Below are positions 34,701 through 43,557 of a stretch of 64,000 bases of DNA, in pieces. This stretch comes from Acetobacter pasteurianus subsp. pasteurianus LMG 1262 = NBRC 106471. Lineage in GTDB: Bacteria; Pseudomonadota; Alphaproteobacteria; Acetobacterales; Acetobacteraceae. Positions within the stretch are counted from its first letter, which is position 1. Every line of letters starts with the position of its first letter. The notes under the pieces were generated by a model. That model did not search any database. It had not been told where the DNA came from and was given only the letters and a program-made list of their open reading frames with translations. Both the position numbers and the translations under genes were made by a program. The DNA lies in contig NZ_CADO01000026.1 of NCBI RefSeq assembly GCF_000285275.1, positions 1 to 64,000 of the forward strand, in the 5' to 3' direction.

Positions 34701-35855
34701 TTAGGCGCTTTTTTTCAGGAACAGGGGCAGCAGGCCAAATAGCGCGCAGGTAATGGCGGCAAACCATGCCAAGCCATCTGGCGCTGCCGCCATGGAGCTG
34801 GCAGCCAGCGCAGGCCCTGCAAACGCACCTGCACTCCATGCAAGGGAGCTGAGGGTGTAAATGGCTATCAGGTCTCCGCCCTTATAGCGGTCTCCCACAA
34901 CAGACATGGCCACTGTGTAAATACTGGCAAACACGCCATCCCACGCAAACAGCAGCACATGGGCCAAACCGGGATGATGGATAGCCACCGGCCACAGCAA
35001 CGCGCCCCCAGCAGCCAACCCTGCCAATGAGACTAAAAGCCAGCGGCGGCTTGTGCGGTCTCCTATCCAGCCAATGGGAATCTGAAACGCCGTAGCCCCC
35101 AGCAGCATGATGCTGAGCAACAGCGTAGCCGCGTGTTCTGACCACCCGGAGTGCATGGCATACAGCGCCAGAAAAGAGGTGGCGGCCGAATCCAGCATGG
35201 CAATCAGCAATGTGGCGGCAATAACAATGGGGGCCAGAGGCAGATAGCGCAGCAGGCTGGGGCGCTGCGGGGGCGTAAGCTGCGGGTGTGGTAACCACGG
35301 CGCAGCCACAAGCCCGGTGGTAACTAATAGGGCAACACTGGCGCAGGCAAAGGGCAGGGCGCTGGTGCGGCCTGTAACAGTAAGCAAGGCGGGGCCTGCG
35401 GCAATGCCAATGGAAAGCAGCGTGCTGTAAAGCCCCATCACGCGGCCTCTGGCGTGGTCTGGCGTAATCTGGTTCAGCCAGCTTTCAGAAAGCACCAGAA
35501 TAATCTCGCACGCAGCCCCCAGCACGGTGCGCAAGCCAAACCACACCCAGATGGAGGGCAGCAGCGGAAAAAGGGCTAGCGTGGCAGCGCCCGTGAGCAA
35601 AGCCAGAGTTACAGCCCGCTTGGGCCCCAAAGCCATGCTGATGCGCGGGATAAACGGCGCAATGGCCAGTGAGCCCACAGCGTGCATCATGGTGTTGGCG
35701 GCAATCATGCCCGTGCCAAACCCCAGATCCACCATTTCCAGCGTAAACAGGGGCGCACCCAGCCCCATAACCAGCCCGAACATCAGCCCTACAACGGTAA
35801 GGGAAAGGGTAGGGGCGGCGCTTACAGCAGAACGCGCAGGAGAGTGAAGCAGCAT
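34701..35855 (-). CDS. MFS transporter
   Basis: A 384-residue inner-membrane protein with twelve predicted transmembrane helices. It has the MFS pattern in the first half (ANTMMHAVGSLAIAPFIPR; motif A degenerate) and the segment LVLSESWLNQITPDHARGRV typical of YcaD-like transporters. The substrate is unknown. The start codon has no clear ribosome-binding site and abuts a long hairpin (35856-35895), so translation may start later, for example at the Met in VGLMFGLVMG. Confidence 0.82.
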   Translation of the reverse strand: MLLHSPARSAVSAAPTLSLTVVGLMFGLVMGLGAPLFTLEMVDLGFGTGMIAANTMMHAVGSLAIAPFIPRISMALGPKRAVTLALLTGAATLALFPLLPSIWVWFGLRTVLGAACEIILVLSESWLNQITPDHARGRVMGLYSTLLSIGIAAGPALLTVTGRTSALPFACASVALLVTTGLVAAPWLPHPQLTPPQRPSLLRYLPLAPIVIAATLLIAMLDSAATSFLALYAMHSGWSEHAATLLLSIMLLGATAFQIPIGWIGDRTSRRWLLVSLAGLAAGGALLWPVAIHHPGLAHVLLFAWDGVFASIYTVAMSVVGDRYKGGDLIAIYTLSSLAWSAGAFAGPALAASSMAAAPDGLAWFAAITCALFGLLPLFLKKSA

Positions 35856-35895
35856 AGGCTGGCTTGTAGCCGGTTGCGTGCGCCGGAGCCAGCCT
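35856..35895 (-). promoter_or_regulatory. Hairpin abutting the MFS start codon
   Basis: AGGCTGGCT (35856-35864) and AGCCAGCCT (35887-35895) form a perfect 9-bp stem, with an inner CCGG/CCGG extension. It ends directly before the MFS ATG. It can terminate transcription from the upstream gene or hide the MFS start; no T-run follows. Confidence 0.4.
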
Positions 35896-35919
35896 TCACG
35901 CCCTCAGGCGTGCGCGTAT

Positions 35920-36312
35920 TTAGAACAGTTTGTTGATAAGCGTGTTGCCAATGCCAAACCCCGCGCCAGATGCCAGAGAATGCGCAAAGCCGGAGTTGAT
36001 GACATCGTCCAGCACGTTTTCCACTTCCGGCTTAACGGAGCTAAGGGCGGAGGGCTGCGGCGGGGCCACATTCTGCTGCATCTGTGTGGCAAGAGCCGTG
36101 TGCAAAGCCTGAAGCAGGTTGATAACCTGAGATTGCTCATCACGCAGGGAAAGGGCCAGTTCCTTCAGGTCCAGCAGCCATTCACGGGCCTGCATATCTC
36201 CGCCATCGGCGGCGGTTTGCATTTTGGCGCACAGCGTTTGCAGCGCGGTGGCAGATTGTTGGGCCTGTGCCTGAAACTGGTTGTAGGTTTGATCTATGGC
36301 CTGAATATCCAT
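35920..36312 (-). CDS. Hypothetical helical protein
   Basis: A 130-residue soluble protein rich in Gln and Ala, starting MDIQAIDQTYNQFQAQAQQS. Residues 10-85 look alpha-helical with heptad-like leucines (LLDLKELALSLRDEQSQV). The C-terminus (SGAGFGIGNTLINKLF) is Gly-rich and hydrophobic. No family is recognised. AAAGGG lies about nine bases before ATG 36312; the longer frame to 36486 is rejected for lack of a site. It is divergent from typA. Confidence 0.6.
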   Translation of the reverse strand: MDIQAIDQTYNQFQAQAQQSATALQTLCAKMQTAADGGDMQAREWLLDLKELALSLRDEQSQVINLLQALHTALATQMQQNVAPPQPSALSSVKPEVENVLDDVINSGFAHSLASGAGFGIGNTLINKLF

Positions 36313-36561
36313 GCTAAAAACCCTTTCAATATAATGTGTTCCAAGGTGCCGAGCACACCACCATAAGGGGGTAAATGCAAGCCGTGCGGCCCGTATGTGG
36401 CCACCCCCGGTGGCAGCCATGATACGCACTGGTGAGGATTTTGCGTGCATTCCTGCGCGCGGGCGGCTATTTGTCTGCCCAAGCAAACATCAGCAAAGCC
36501 ATTCTCCACCCTTTCAGGCAGAAAGCGGTGGCGTGGCCCGCAGGGAATATCAGGCCTTTAC

Positions 36562-38379
36562 ATGGATATCCGCAATATCGCCATCATTGCCCACGTTGAC
36601 CACGGCAAGACGACTCTGGTTGACGAACTGCTCAAGCAGTCGGGTTCGTTCCGCGAAAACCAGCACGTTGCCGAACGCGCAATGGACAGCAACGATCTGG
36701 AACGCGAACGTGGCATTACCATTCTTGCCAAGTGCACTTCCGTTGTCTGGAAAGATACCCGTATCAACATTATTGATACACCCGGACACGCCGACTTTGG
36801 CGGGGAAGTGGAACGTATTCTGAGCATGGTGGATGGCGCCATTGTGCTGGTGGACTCCGCCGAAGGTGCGCTGCCGCAGACCAAGTTTGTGGTTGGCAAG
36901 GCACTGGCCCGCGGCCTGAAGCCAATTGTGGTTGTGAACAAGATTGACCGTGGCGATGCCCGCCCCGATGAAGTGCACAACGAAATTTTCGATCTGTTTG
37001 CAGCCCTTGGCGCAAATGATGAACAGCTTGACTTCCCGATGCTGTTTGCTTCTGGCCGTCAGGGCTGGGCAGATGAAACGCTGGACGGCGCCCGCAAGGA
37101 CCTGAGCCCGATGTTCGAGCTGATCCTGCGCCATGTGCCCGCTCCGAATCTGGACAAAGACAAGCCCTTCGCCATGACAGCCACCATTCTGGAAAGTGAC
37201 AACTTTCTGGGCCGCGTGCTGACAGGCCGTGTGGAACAGGGCCGCGCCAAGGTGAACATGCCTGTTAAGGTGCTGCGGGCCGATGGTTCCGTGGTGGAAA
37301 CAGGCCGCCTGACCAAGCTGCTTTCCTTCCGTGGTCTGGACCGCGTGGGTGTGGAAGAAGTGGAAGCTGGTGACATTGTGGCCGTGGCCGGTTTGTCTGA
37401 AGCCACCATTCCAGACACCATTGCTGCCCCGGAAGTGGAAGCCCCGCTGGAAGCCATTCCGGTTGATCCGCCGACACTGTCCATGACCTTCCGCCTGAAC
37501 GATGGCCCGCTGGGTGGCCGTGAAGGCAAGAAGGTAACGTCTCGCCAGATCCGTGACCGTCTGTTCAAGGAAATCGAAAGCAACATTGCTATTCGCGTGA
37601 CAGACAGCCCGGAAAGCGAAGCGTTTGAAGTGGCTGGCCGTGGTGAACTTCAGCTTGGTGTGCTGATTGAAACCATGCGCCGTGAAGGCTTTGAGCTGAC
37701 AATCGGTCGCCCGCGCGTGCTGTTCCGCACCAATGAAGAAACGGGTGAGCGCGAAGAGCCTTACGAAGAAGTTACCATTGATGTGGACGAACCCTATTCC
37801 GGCGTTGTGGTGGAAAAGATGTCCCTCCGCAAAGGCCAGATGCAGGACATGCGCCCCTCCGGCGGTGACAAGGTGCGCCTGACATTCGTCATCCCGTCTC
37901 GCGGGCTGATCGGCTATCACGGTGAATTCCTGACCGACACGCGTGGCACGGGTATCATGAACCGTCTGTTCTCCCACTACGGGCCTTATGCTGGCACCGT
38001 GGAAGGCCGCCGCAACGGGTCTCTGATCTCTGCAGAAAACGGGGCTACCACGCAGTACTCCCTGTTCTCCCTGCAGGATCGTGGCACGCTGTTCGTGGAT
38101 GCGGGTGAAACAGTTTATCAGGGCATGATCATCGGTGAGCATTCCCGTGAGAATGATCTGGAAGTAAACCCGATCCGTGAAAAGAAGCTGACCAACATGC
38201 GTGCCGCCGGTAAGGACGAAGCCCTGCTGCTGACCCCGCCGCGCCGTATGTCTCTGGAACAGGCTATTGCTTACATTGAAGATGATGAGCTGGTGGAAGT
38301 TACCCCATCTGCCATCCGCCTGCGTAAGCGGTATCTGGACCCGAACGAACGCAAGAAGCGCGGCAAAAAGGCAGACTGA
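36562..38379 (+). CDS. typA: Ribosome-associated GTPase TypA/BipA
   Basis: A 605-residue translational GTPase. G1 HVDHGKTT is at 11-18, then the switch RERGITI, G3 DTPGHADFG, and G4 NKID. EF-G-like domains III and V and the TypA-specific C-terminal domain follow, with [13 protein letters not shown]. The length matches the family. TypA binds 70S ribosomes and affects subunit assembly and stress or low-temperature growth. The start at 36562 fits the family N-terminus ([18 protein letters not shown]); the upstream extension is not homologous. Confidence 0.96.
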   Translation: MDIRNIAIIAHVDHGKTTLVDELLKQSGSFRENQHVAERAMDSNDLERERGITILAKCTSVVWKDTRINIIDTPGHADFGGEVERILSMVDGAIVLVDSAEGALPQTKFVVGKALARGLKPIVVVNKIDRGDARPDEVHNEIFDLFAALGANDEQLDFPMLFASGRQGWADETLDGARKDLSPMFELILRHVPAPNLDKDKPFAMTATILESDNFLGRVLTGRVEQGRAKVNMPVKVLRADGSVVETGRLTKLLSFRGLDRVGVEEVEAGDIVAVAGLSEATIPDTIAAPEVEAPLEAIPVDPPTLSMTFRLNDGPLGGREGKKVTSRQIRDRLFKEIESNIAIRVTDSPESEAFEVAGRGELQLGVLIETMRREGFELTIGRPRVLFRTNEETGEREEPYEEVTIDVDEPYSGVVVEKMSLRKGQMQDMRPSGGDKVRLTFVIPSRGLIGYHGEFLTDTRGTGIMNRLFSHYGPYAGTVEGRRNGSLISAENGATTQYSLFSLQDRGTLFVDAGETVYQGMIIGEHSRENDLEVNPIREKKLTNMRAAGKDEALLLTPPRRMSLEQAIAYIEDDELVEVTPSAIRLRKRYLDPNERKKRGKKAD

Positions 38380-38735
38380 TTCTCTGTAACTTGTGGGCTG
38401 CCTGGCATTTTGGGCAGCCTGTAAGTGTGGCGCGTTTGTGGTGTAGAGATATTTTTTTCAGTTACACCATTTTGTCACATACAGAGCGTTCAAAGCGCTT
38501 TTTCCTATGAAAACCGCCTGTTAGCGGGCGGTTTTTTAGGTTTTGCCAATGCCAATATGGCTGGTTTACGGCTGTCAAGTGACTGGGTGATGATATGTGC
38601 AAAGATTGCACAAATTTTAGCTCAAGACGCTGTGCTTTTGCCGTGATAATAAGCAATGCATAAACCGGTCTATGTGCTGGATGCAGGGTTGTCCTGCATG
38701 AGGCGGAGTGGACCACAGGTTTTTGGAGACATTCT
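38380..38735. other. Intergenic region with two hairpin terminators
   Basis: 356 bases with no convincing gene. Just past typA, GGCTGCC (38396-38402) pairs with GGCAGCC (38413-38419). Further on lies a strong terminator (38511-38537). The remainder, to the small secreted gene at 38736, shows no ORF with a ribosome-binding site. A short transcript between the two hairpins is conceivable but unsupported. Confidence 0.6.
38511..38537 (+). terminator. Strong intrinsic terminator after typA
   Basis: AAACCGCC (38511-38518) pairs with GGCGGTTT (38527-38534), followed by Ts through 38537. It lies about 130 bases after the typA stop codon. Confidence 0.85.
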
Positions 38736-39035
38736 ATGATTTCTCGTCGTCTGCTTGCGGCTCTGTCCACCGTTGCCCTGCTGGGCGCTGCTGCTCCTTC
38801 CTTCGCTCAGGAAGCTGCACCTCCTGCTCCTCCCGCTGCTAGTGGCCCAGAAGCTGGTGCTCAGGCCCCAGAAGGCGCTGGCCCGGCTGCTGAAGAAGCT
38901 GGTCGCACGGAAGAAAGCAAAGGTGCTGCTGCGCATAAGGGCAAGCACAAAGGCAAGCACAAAGGTGGCAAACACCACGGCAAGAAGAAGTCCGCAGCTC
39001 CGGCTTCTGACTCTTCTTCCGAATCTGCTCAGTAA
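38736..39035 (+). CDS. Small secreted Lys/His-rich protein
   Basis: A 99-residue exported protein. The signal peptide MISRRLLAALSTVALLGAA ends at SFA-QEAA. The mature part is Pro/Ala/Glu-rich and then a Lys/His/Gly repeat, KGKHKGKHKGGKHHGKKK, before a Ser-rich tail. No domain is recognised. The mature peptide is intrinsically disordered and highly basic, which could bind metal ions or anionic polymers; that is inference. GGAG precedes the ATG, and a strong terminator follows. A similar His/Lys-rich region occurs in the SH3 protein at 30821. Confidence 0.75.
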   Translation: MISRRLLAALSTVALLGAAAPSFAQEAAPPAPPAASGPEAGAQAPEGAGPAAEEAGRTEESKGAAAHKGKHKGKHKGGKHHGKKKSAAPASDSSSESAQ

Positions 39036-39109
39036 TAACCCGGCAGAAAGGGGCACTGCGTTACAGGCGCGGTGCTTCCTGCCTGCTGTGGCGTAAAGCT
39101 GCGGAATAC

Positions 39110-39147
39110 AAAAAGGCCGCTGGTGGTTTTGCCACCGCGGCCTTTTT
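39110..39147 (+). terminator. Strong terminator of the small secreted gene
   Basis: AAAAAGGCCGC (39110-39120) pairs with GCGGCCTTTTT (39137-39147), extended inside by GGTGG/CCACC, followed by Ts to 39147. It is about 75 bases after the stop codon. Confidence 0.85.
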
Positions 39148-39289
39148 TGTGCCTGATGCACAGCACTGTTTTTTATAAACAGGTTAGATCAGCGGTATAG
39201 CAGGCGGGTGTGTCTATAACGGCAAGAGTGTGCGTGTGTAGCTTGCCGCCATGGTTTTGCGCCACAGCGGGCATAAGCTCTGGGCCAGC

Positions 39290-40546
39290 TTAGTTATAGC
39301 GGCTGATGGAAAGATCCAACGCCGGAATATCGGGCTTTTTGCCGTGCACAAGGTCTGCAATCAGGCGGCCAGAACCACAGGCCATTGTCCAGCCCAGCGT
39401 ACCGTGGCCAGTGTTCAGCCACAGGTTTGTAAAGGCGGGCACAGGGCCAATAACGGGTGTGCCATCTGGCGTGCAGGGGCGCAGGCCTGTCCAGTATGTT
39501 GCGGCGGTAAGGTCTCCCCCGCCAAACAGTTCTGAAAAAGAAAGTTCCAGCGTTTCACGCCGGTCTGGGCTCAGCTTCTGGCTGTAACCTGTCAGTTCCG
39601 CCGTGCCACCCACGCGGATCCGGTTGCCAAGCCGCGTAATGGCCAGCTTGTAGGATGTATCATTCACGGTGGATGTGGGGGCGTGGGTTTCATCCGTAAG
39701 GGGCAGGGTGAGGGAATAGCCTTTTACGGGGTAAACCGGCAGATGCACGCGCAATGGGCGCAGTAGCAGCGGGCTATAGCTGCCCATGGCCACAATATAG
39801 GCATCACCCCGGAAGTGCCCGGCACTGGTGCGCACAGACATAATTTCGTCCGCCGCGGCATCCAGCCCCAGAATGGTGGTGTCATATACAAACTTTACAC
39901 CCTTGGCTTCTGCCATACGGGCCAGCCTTTGGGTGAAAATATGTGCATCGCCCGATTCATCATTGGGCAAATACAGCCCACCTGTGAGCAGATGCTTGGC
40001 ATGGGCTAGGCCGGGTTCGTGCTCCAGAACCTGATCCACCGCCAAAAGCTGGTGCGGAATGTTGGCTTCTGCCAGTAGGCGCATATCGTGCTGGGCGGTA
40101 TCTATCTGCTTGTTGGTGCGGAAAAGCTGGATCAGCCCGCGCTGCCTGTCATCATACGTAATGCCGGTTTCAGCTCGCAGGGCATCCAGACAATCGCGGC
40201 TGTATTCAGCAATGCGCAACATGCGGGATTTGTTGATGTCATACGCATGGGCGTTACAGTTTTTTAAAAGCTGTTCCATCCAGCGCAACATGGCCAGATC
40301 AAACCGTTTGCGAATAACCAGCGGGCTGGTTTTGGGGTGCAGCATCCACTTTGCGGCCTGAAGCGGCAGGCCGGGAGAAGCCCAAGGTGTGGAATATCCG
40401 GGGGAAACCTGCCCCGCATTGGCAAACGATGTTTCAAGTGCTGGGGCGGGCTGGCGGTCTATAACCGTGACTTCATGCCCAAGGCTGGCCAGGTACCAGG
40501 CCGATGTCACCCCGATAACGCCAGCGCCGAGAATGATGACTTGCAC
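39290..40546 (-). CDS. dadA: D-amino acid dehydrogenase, small subunit
   Basis: A 418-residue FAD-dependent, membrane-associated enzyme oxidising D-alanine and other D-amino acids to keto acids, passing electrons to quinone. The FAD motif GAGVIG is near residue 7, and the segments ETSFANAGQVSPGYSTPW and YSRDCLDALRAETGI match DadA. The C-terminus has NTGHGTLGWTMACGSGRL. The GTG at 40546 is preferred over a GTG six codons upstream because AAGGA lies seven bases before it and the N-terminus then matches known DadA. No racemase gene (dadX) is adjacent. Confidence 0.93.
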   Translation of the reverse strand: MQVIILGAGVIGVTSAWYLASLGHEVTVIDRQPAPALETSFANAGQVSPGYSTPWASPGLPLQAAKWMLHPKTSPLVIRKRFDLAMLRWMEQLLKNCNAHAYDINKSRMLRIAEYSRDCLDALRAETGITYDDRQRGLIQLFRTNKQIDTAQHDMRLLAEANIPHQLLAVDQVLEHEPGLAHAKHLLTGGLYLPNDESGDAHIFTQRLARMAEAKGVKFVYDTTILGLDAAADEIMSVRTSAGHFRGDAYIVAMGSYSPLLLRPLRVHLPVYPVKGYSLTLPLTDETHAPTSTVNDTSYKLAITRLGNRIRVGGTAELTGYSQKLSPDRRETLELSFSELFGGGDLTAATYWTGLRPCTPDGTPVIGPVPAFTNLWLNTGHGTLGWTMACGSGRLIADLVHGKKPDIPALDLSISRYN

Positions 40547-40717
40547 GGTTTTATCCTTACTCACAAGGTCAATGGATCAGGCACGCACCATAGCTTGCCG
40601 CAGCCAACCGCGCCAGAACCCGTAAGAAAACTGGCATGGCGCACGTTGTATGGAGCTATGCGCCAGCAAAGCAGCCCCCGCCCAACCCATTGCGCAACAA
40701 AAGTGCGTTTATAAAAA

Positions 40718-40756
40718 ATGGCGGCATGTAGCGCCCGCTTGGAGCCATGCCGCCAT
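40718..40756 (-). terminator. Terminator of the ferredoxin-NADP reductase gene
   Basis: ATGGCGGCATG (40718-40728) and CATGCCGCCAT (40746-40756) form a perfect 11-bp stem. On the minus strand it is followed by Ts (40712-40717). Confidence 0.85.
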
Positions 40757-40769
40757 GATGGCGTGGGGT

Positions 40770-41786
40770 TTAGGCGGGCACACCTTTACTGGTGGAATAT
40801 TCAAAGTGCAGCGCCTGATCCGGGTTCACAATGGGGTAAATGGCGTGAGCGGCCATGGCGGCTTCGCTAAACCCTTGCAGAATCAGCTTGAGCTTGCCGG
40901 GGTAGGTGGCCACATCGCCTACGGCAAACACGCCCGGCAGGCTGGTTTCACAGCTTGAAGGGGTGACGGGAATGGTGGAGCGCATGGTATCCATACCCCA
41001 CCGCGCTACGGGCCCCAGATCTGTTGCCAGCCCAAAGAAAGGCAGCAGCACATCGGCTTCCAGCATACGGGTTGCCCCATCCAGATCAGCCACTTCCACG
41101 CCTTCCAGCGCACCGTTCTGGCCGTGCAGGGCGTGGAGCTGATAAGGCACAACCTTTTCAATCTGCCCGGCGGCTACGGCTTCATCCAACTGGCGCAGGC
41201 TTTCTGGCGCACCACGGAACCTGTCACGCCGATGCACGAGGTACAGCTTTTCTGCATTGTCTTTCAGGGAAAGAGCCCAATCCAGCGCGGAATCGCCGCC
41301 ACCGGCAATCACAATACGGCGGCCTGCAAAATCGGCTTTGCGGCGCACGTAGTATTGCACGGCCCCGGTATCTTCAAACGCTTCCAAACCTTCCAGCGGT
41401 GGGCGGTTGGGGCCAAAGGCACCGGCACCGGCGGCAATAATAATGGCCTTGGCTTTCAGCGTGGTGCCCTGGTTGGTGCCCAGCGTAAAGTTGCCCCGGT
41501 GGCCTTCAAGGCTTTCCACCCGGTGCTTGAGCAGGCGCGGGATGTTGAAAGGGGCAATCTGTTCTTCCAGCCGGGCAATAAGCTGCGCGCCTTCTACGGC
41601 GGGGCAGGCGGGAATATCGTAAATCGGCTTTTCCGGATACAGGGCCGCACATTGGCCGCCCACTTCTGGCAGCACATCAATCAGCACACAGTTCAGCCGC
41701 AGCATGGCGCACTGAAAAGCGGCAAAAAGCCCGGCTGGGCCAGCGCCAATTATGGCTACGTCTGTTTCTGCTGGCGTATCAGTCAT
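40770..41786 (-). CDS. Ferredoxin-NADP(+) reductase, thioredoxin-reductase-like type
   Basis: A 338-residue FAD/NADPH flavoprotein. The FAD motif GAGPAG is at 14-19, the NADPH-binding GGGDSA at 162-167, and the closing FAD contact reads VGDVATY. The CxxC active-site pair of thioredoxin reductase is absent before the second dinucleotide motif, so it belongs to the ferredoxin-NADP reductase group (YumC-like), not true TrxB. It would pass electrons between NADPH and ferredoxin or flavodoxin. A GGGAG site lies about 14 bases upstream, rather far. Confidence 0.9.
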   Translation of the reverse strand: MTDTPAETDVAIIGAGPAGLFAAFQCAMLRLNCVLIDVLPEVGGQCAALYPEKPIYDIPACPAVEGAQLIARLEEQIAPFNIPRLLKHRVESLEGHRGNFTLGTNQGTTLKAKAIIIAAGAGAFGPNRPPLEGLEAFEDTGAVQYYVRRKADFAGRRIVIAGGGDSALDWALSLKDNAEKLYLVHRRDRFRGAPESLRQLDEAVAAGQIEKVVPYQLHALHGQNGALEGVEVADLDGATRMLEADVLLPFFGLATDLGPVARWGMDTMRSTIPVTPSSCETSLPGVFAVGDVATYPGKLKLILQGFSEAAMAAHAIYPIVNPDQALHFEYSTSKGVPA

Positions 41787-41879
41787 GGCGTGGCGTGATG
41801 CTCCCTTATCTGGTTACATTAAAATACAGTTTCTGTTTTGCGCCAGCACGGGCCGGTGCGCAATGGCCTAGAATAAGCA

Positions 41880-41911
41880 ACACCCCGAAGCAGAAATTTG
41901 CTCCGGGGTGT
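41880..41911 (-). terminator. Terminator of icd
   Basis: ACACCCCG (41880-41887) pairs with CGGGGTGT (41904-41911), extended by AGCA/TGCT. It lies 40 bases beyond the icd stop codon on the minus strand, with a mildly T-rich follow-on. Confidence 0.65.
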
Positions 41912-41950
41912 GCTGGTGTTGTTCAGGTCAAAAGACGTGCGGCAGAAAAA

Positions 41951-43171
41951 TCAGCCTTTGGTCAAGGCCTGCTTGAGTTTTTCATCCAGCACATCAAGGA
42001 AGGGCTGCGTGTCCAGCCATTTGGTGCCGTTGCCCACCAGTAGCGCCAGATCCTTGGTCATCTGCCCGCCTTCAACGGTATCTACGCACACTTTTTCCAG
42101 CGTGTTGGCAAAGTGCACAACGTCTGGCGTATCATCAAAGCGGCCGCGATAAGCCAGCCCACGTGTCCATGCAAAAATGGAGGCAATGGGGTTGGTGCTG
42201 GTGGGCTTGCCTTTCTGGTGCTCACGGTAATGGCGGGTGACGGTGCCATGCGCGGCTTCGGCTTCCACCACATCGCCTTTGGGGCTGAGCAGCACGGATG
42301 TCATCAACCCAAGGCTGCCAAAGCCCTGCGCCACAATGTCACTTTCCACATCACCATCGTAGTTTTTGCAGGCCCATACGTAGCCACCCGGCCATTTAAG
42401 GGCGCAGGCCACCATGTCATCAATCAGGCGGTGTTCGTAGGTCAGACCCAGCTTTTCAAACTCGGCCTTGAATTCCTTTTCGTACACCTCCTGAAACACA
42501 TCCTTGAACATGCCATCATAGGCTTTCAGGATGGTGTTCTTGGTGGACAGATACACCGGCAGCTTGCGGTCCCGCCCGTAGGAGAGGGAGGCACGGGCAA
42601 AGCCTTCGATGGATGCGCGGGTGTTGTGCATGCCCAGCGCCACGCCGGGGCCTTTGAAGTCATGCACATCCAGCGTAATGGGTTCGCCGCCATCTTCGGG
42701 AATGTAGTTGAGCGTCACCTTGCCGGGGCCGGGGATCTTGGTTTCCGCAGCGCGGTAGATATCCCCATAGGCATGGCGACCAATCACGATGGGCTTTGTC
42801 CAGTGCGGCACAAGGCGTGGCACGTTGGAACAGATGATGGGTTCACGAAAGATGGTGCCATCCAGAATGTTGCGGATGGTGCCGTTGGGTGAACGCCACA
42901 TCTTTTTCAGCCCAAATTCCTTCACCCGTGCTTCATCGGGGGTGATGGTGGCGCATTTTACAGCCACGCCGTAGCGTTTGGTGGCTTCTGCGGCTTCTAC
43001 GGTCACCTTGTCATCCGTGGCATCGCGGTTTTCTATGCCCAGATCGTAATATTTCAGGTCAATATCCAGATAGGGCAGAATCAGGCGCTCACGAATGAAG
43101 TGCCAGATGATACGGGTCATTTCATCCCCGTCCATTTCTACCACCGGGTTCTTGACCTTGATTTTAGCCAT
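41951..43171 (-). CDS. icd: NADP-dependent isocitrate dehydrogenase
   Basis: A 406-residue TCA-cycle enzyme oxidising isocitrate to 2-oxoglutarate with NADP+. The eukaryote-like type is indicated by the N-terminus [20 protein letters not shown] and by the substrate-binding motifs [17 protein letters not shown] and [19 protein letters not shown]. Metal-binding Asps are in [10 protein letters not shown]...GDVESD. The start at 43171 is preferred over the upstream in-frame ATG by family alignment. In Acetobacter the NADPH made here supports biosynthesis; NADP specificity is inferred from the family. Confidence 0.95.
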   Translation of the reverse strand: MAKIKVKNPVVEMDGDEMTRIIWHFIRERLILPYLDIDLKYYDLGIENRDATDDKVTVEAAEATKRYGVAVKCATITPDEARVKEFGLKKMWRSPNGTIRNILDGTIFREPIICSNVPRLVPHWTKPIVIGRHAYGDIYRAAETKIPGPGKVTLNYIPEDGGEPITLDVHDFKGPGVALGMHNTRASIEGFARASLSYGRDRKLPVYLSTKNTILKAYDGMFKDVFQEVYEKEFKAEFEKLGLTYEHRLIDDMVACALKWPGGYVWACKNYDGDVESDIVAQGFGSLGLMTSVLLSPKGDVVEAEAAHGTVTRHYREHQKGKPTSTNPIASIFAWTRGLAYRGRFDDTPDVVHFANTLEKVCVDTVEGGQMTKDLALLVGNGTKWLDTQPFLDVLDEKLKQALTKG

Positions 43172-43557
43172 AATACTGCATCCGATTCGAAGAGTGTCTT
43201 GCATTCGTTGCGCGCAGATGCGGAATACGCATAGGCATCATGCAGTGCGCGAATTGAGACCATAAGCGGGGATGCAACACTGCGCTGTTCACGATCAGGA
43301 CAGAACAGGCCCTATTGGGCGCAATAGGGCTTACGCGCGGGCAAAAATCTTTGTTTTGTGCGGGATGGGCCCTGTTATCACAAACATGTCAGGGTTTGGG
43401 CTGGTGGATCATCCCATCTCGGTCAAGAGGTGCCCGCGCGGGAGATGTTATGCTAACCATGTGCATCATTAAGGAAAAATGGCTGGCCGCCTGTATGCAC
43501 GTGTCAGCCACAACCATGATTCCGCATATGGAACGGGCAGCCGGGGTAAGCTGAGGC
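43172..43557. other. Divergent upstream region of icd and the glycosyltransferase-like gene
   Basis: 386 bases. GCCCTATT (43309-43316) and AATAGGGC (43323-43330) form a perfect 8-bp inverted repeat with loop GGGCGC. A 34-codon open frame at 43450-43554 starts after a GGGAG and ends with a TGA three bases before the next gene's ATG, so it could be a leader peptide coupled to that gene. No promoter element can be fixed with confidence. Confidence 0.45.

Noticed and set aside
36550-38142. 530-codon minus-strand frame antisense to typA
   Set aside because: Exactly overlaps the conserved typA gene and has His/Gln/Phe-rich composition typical of reverse-complement frames of high-GC genes.
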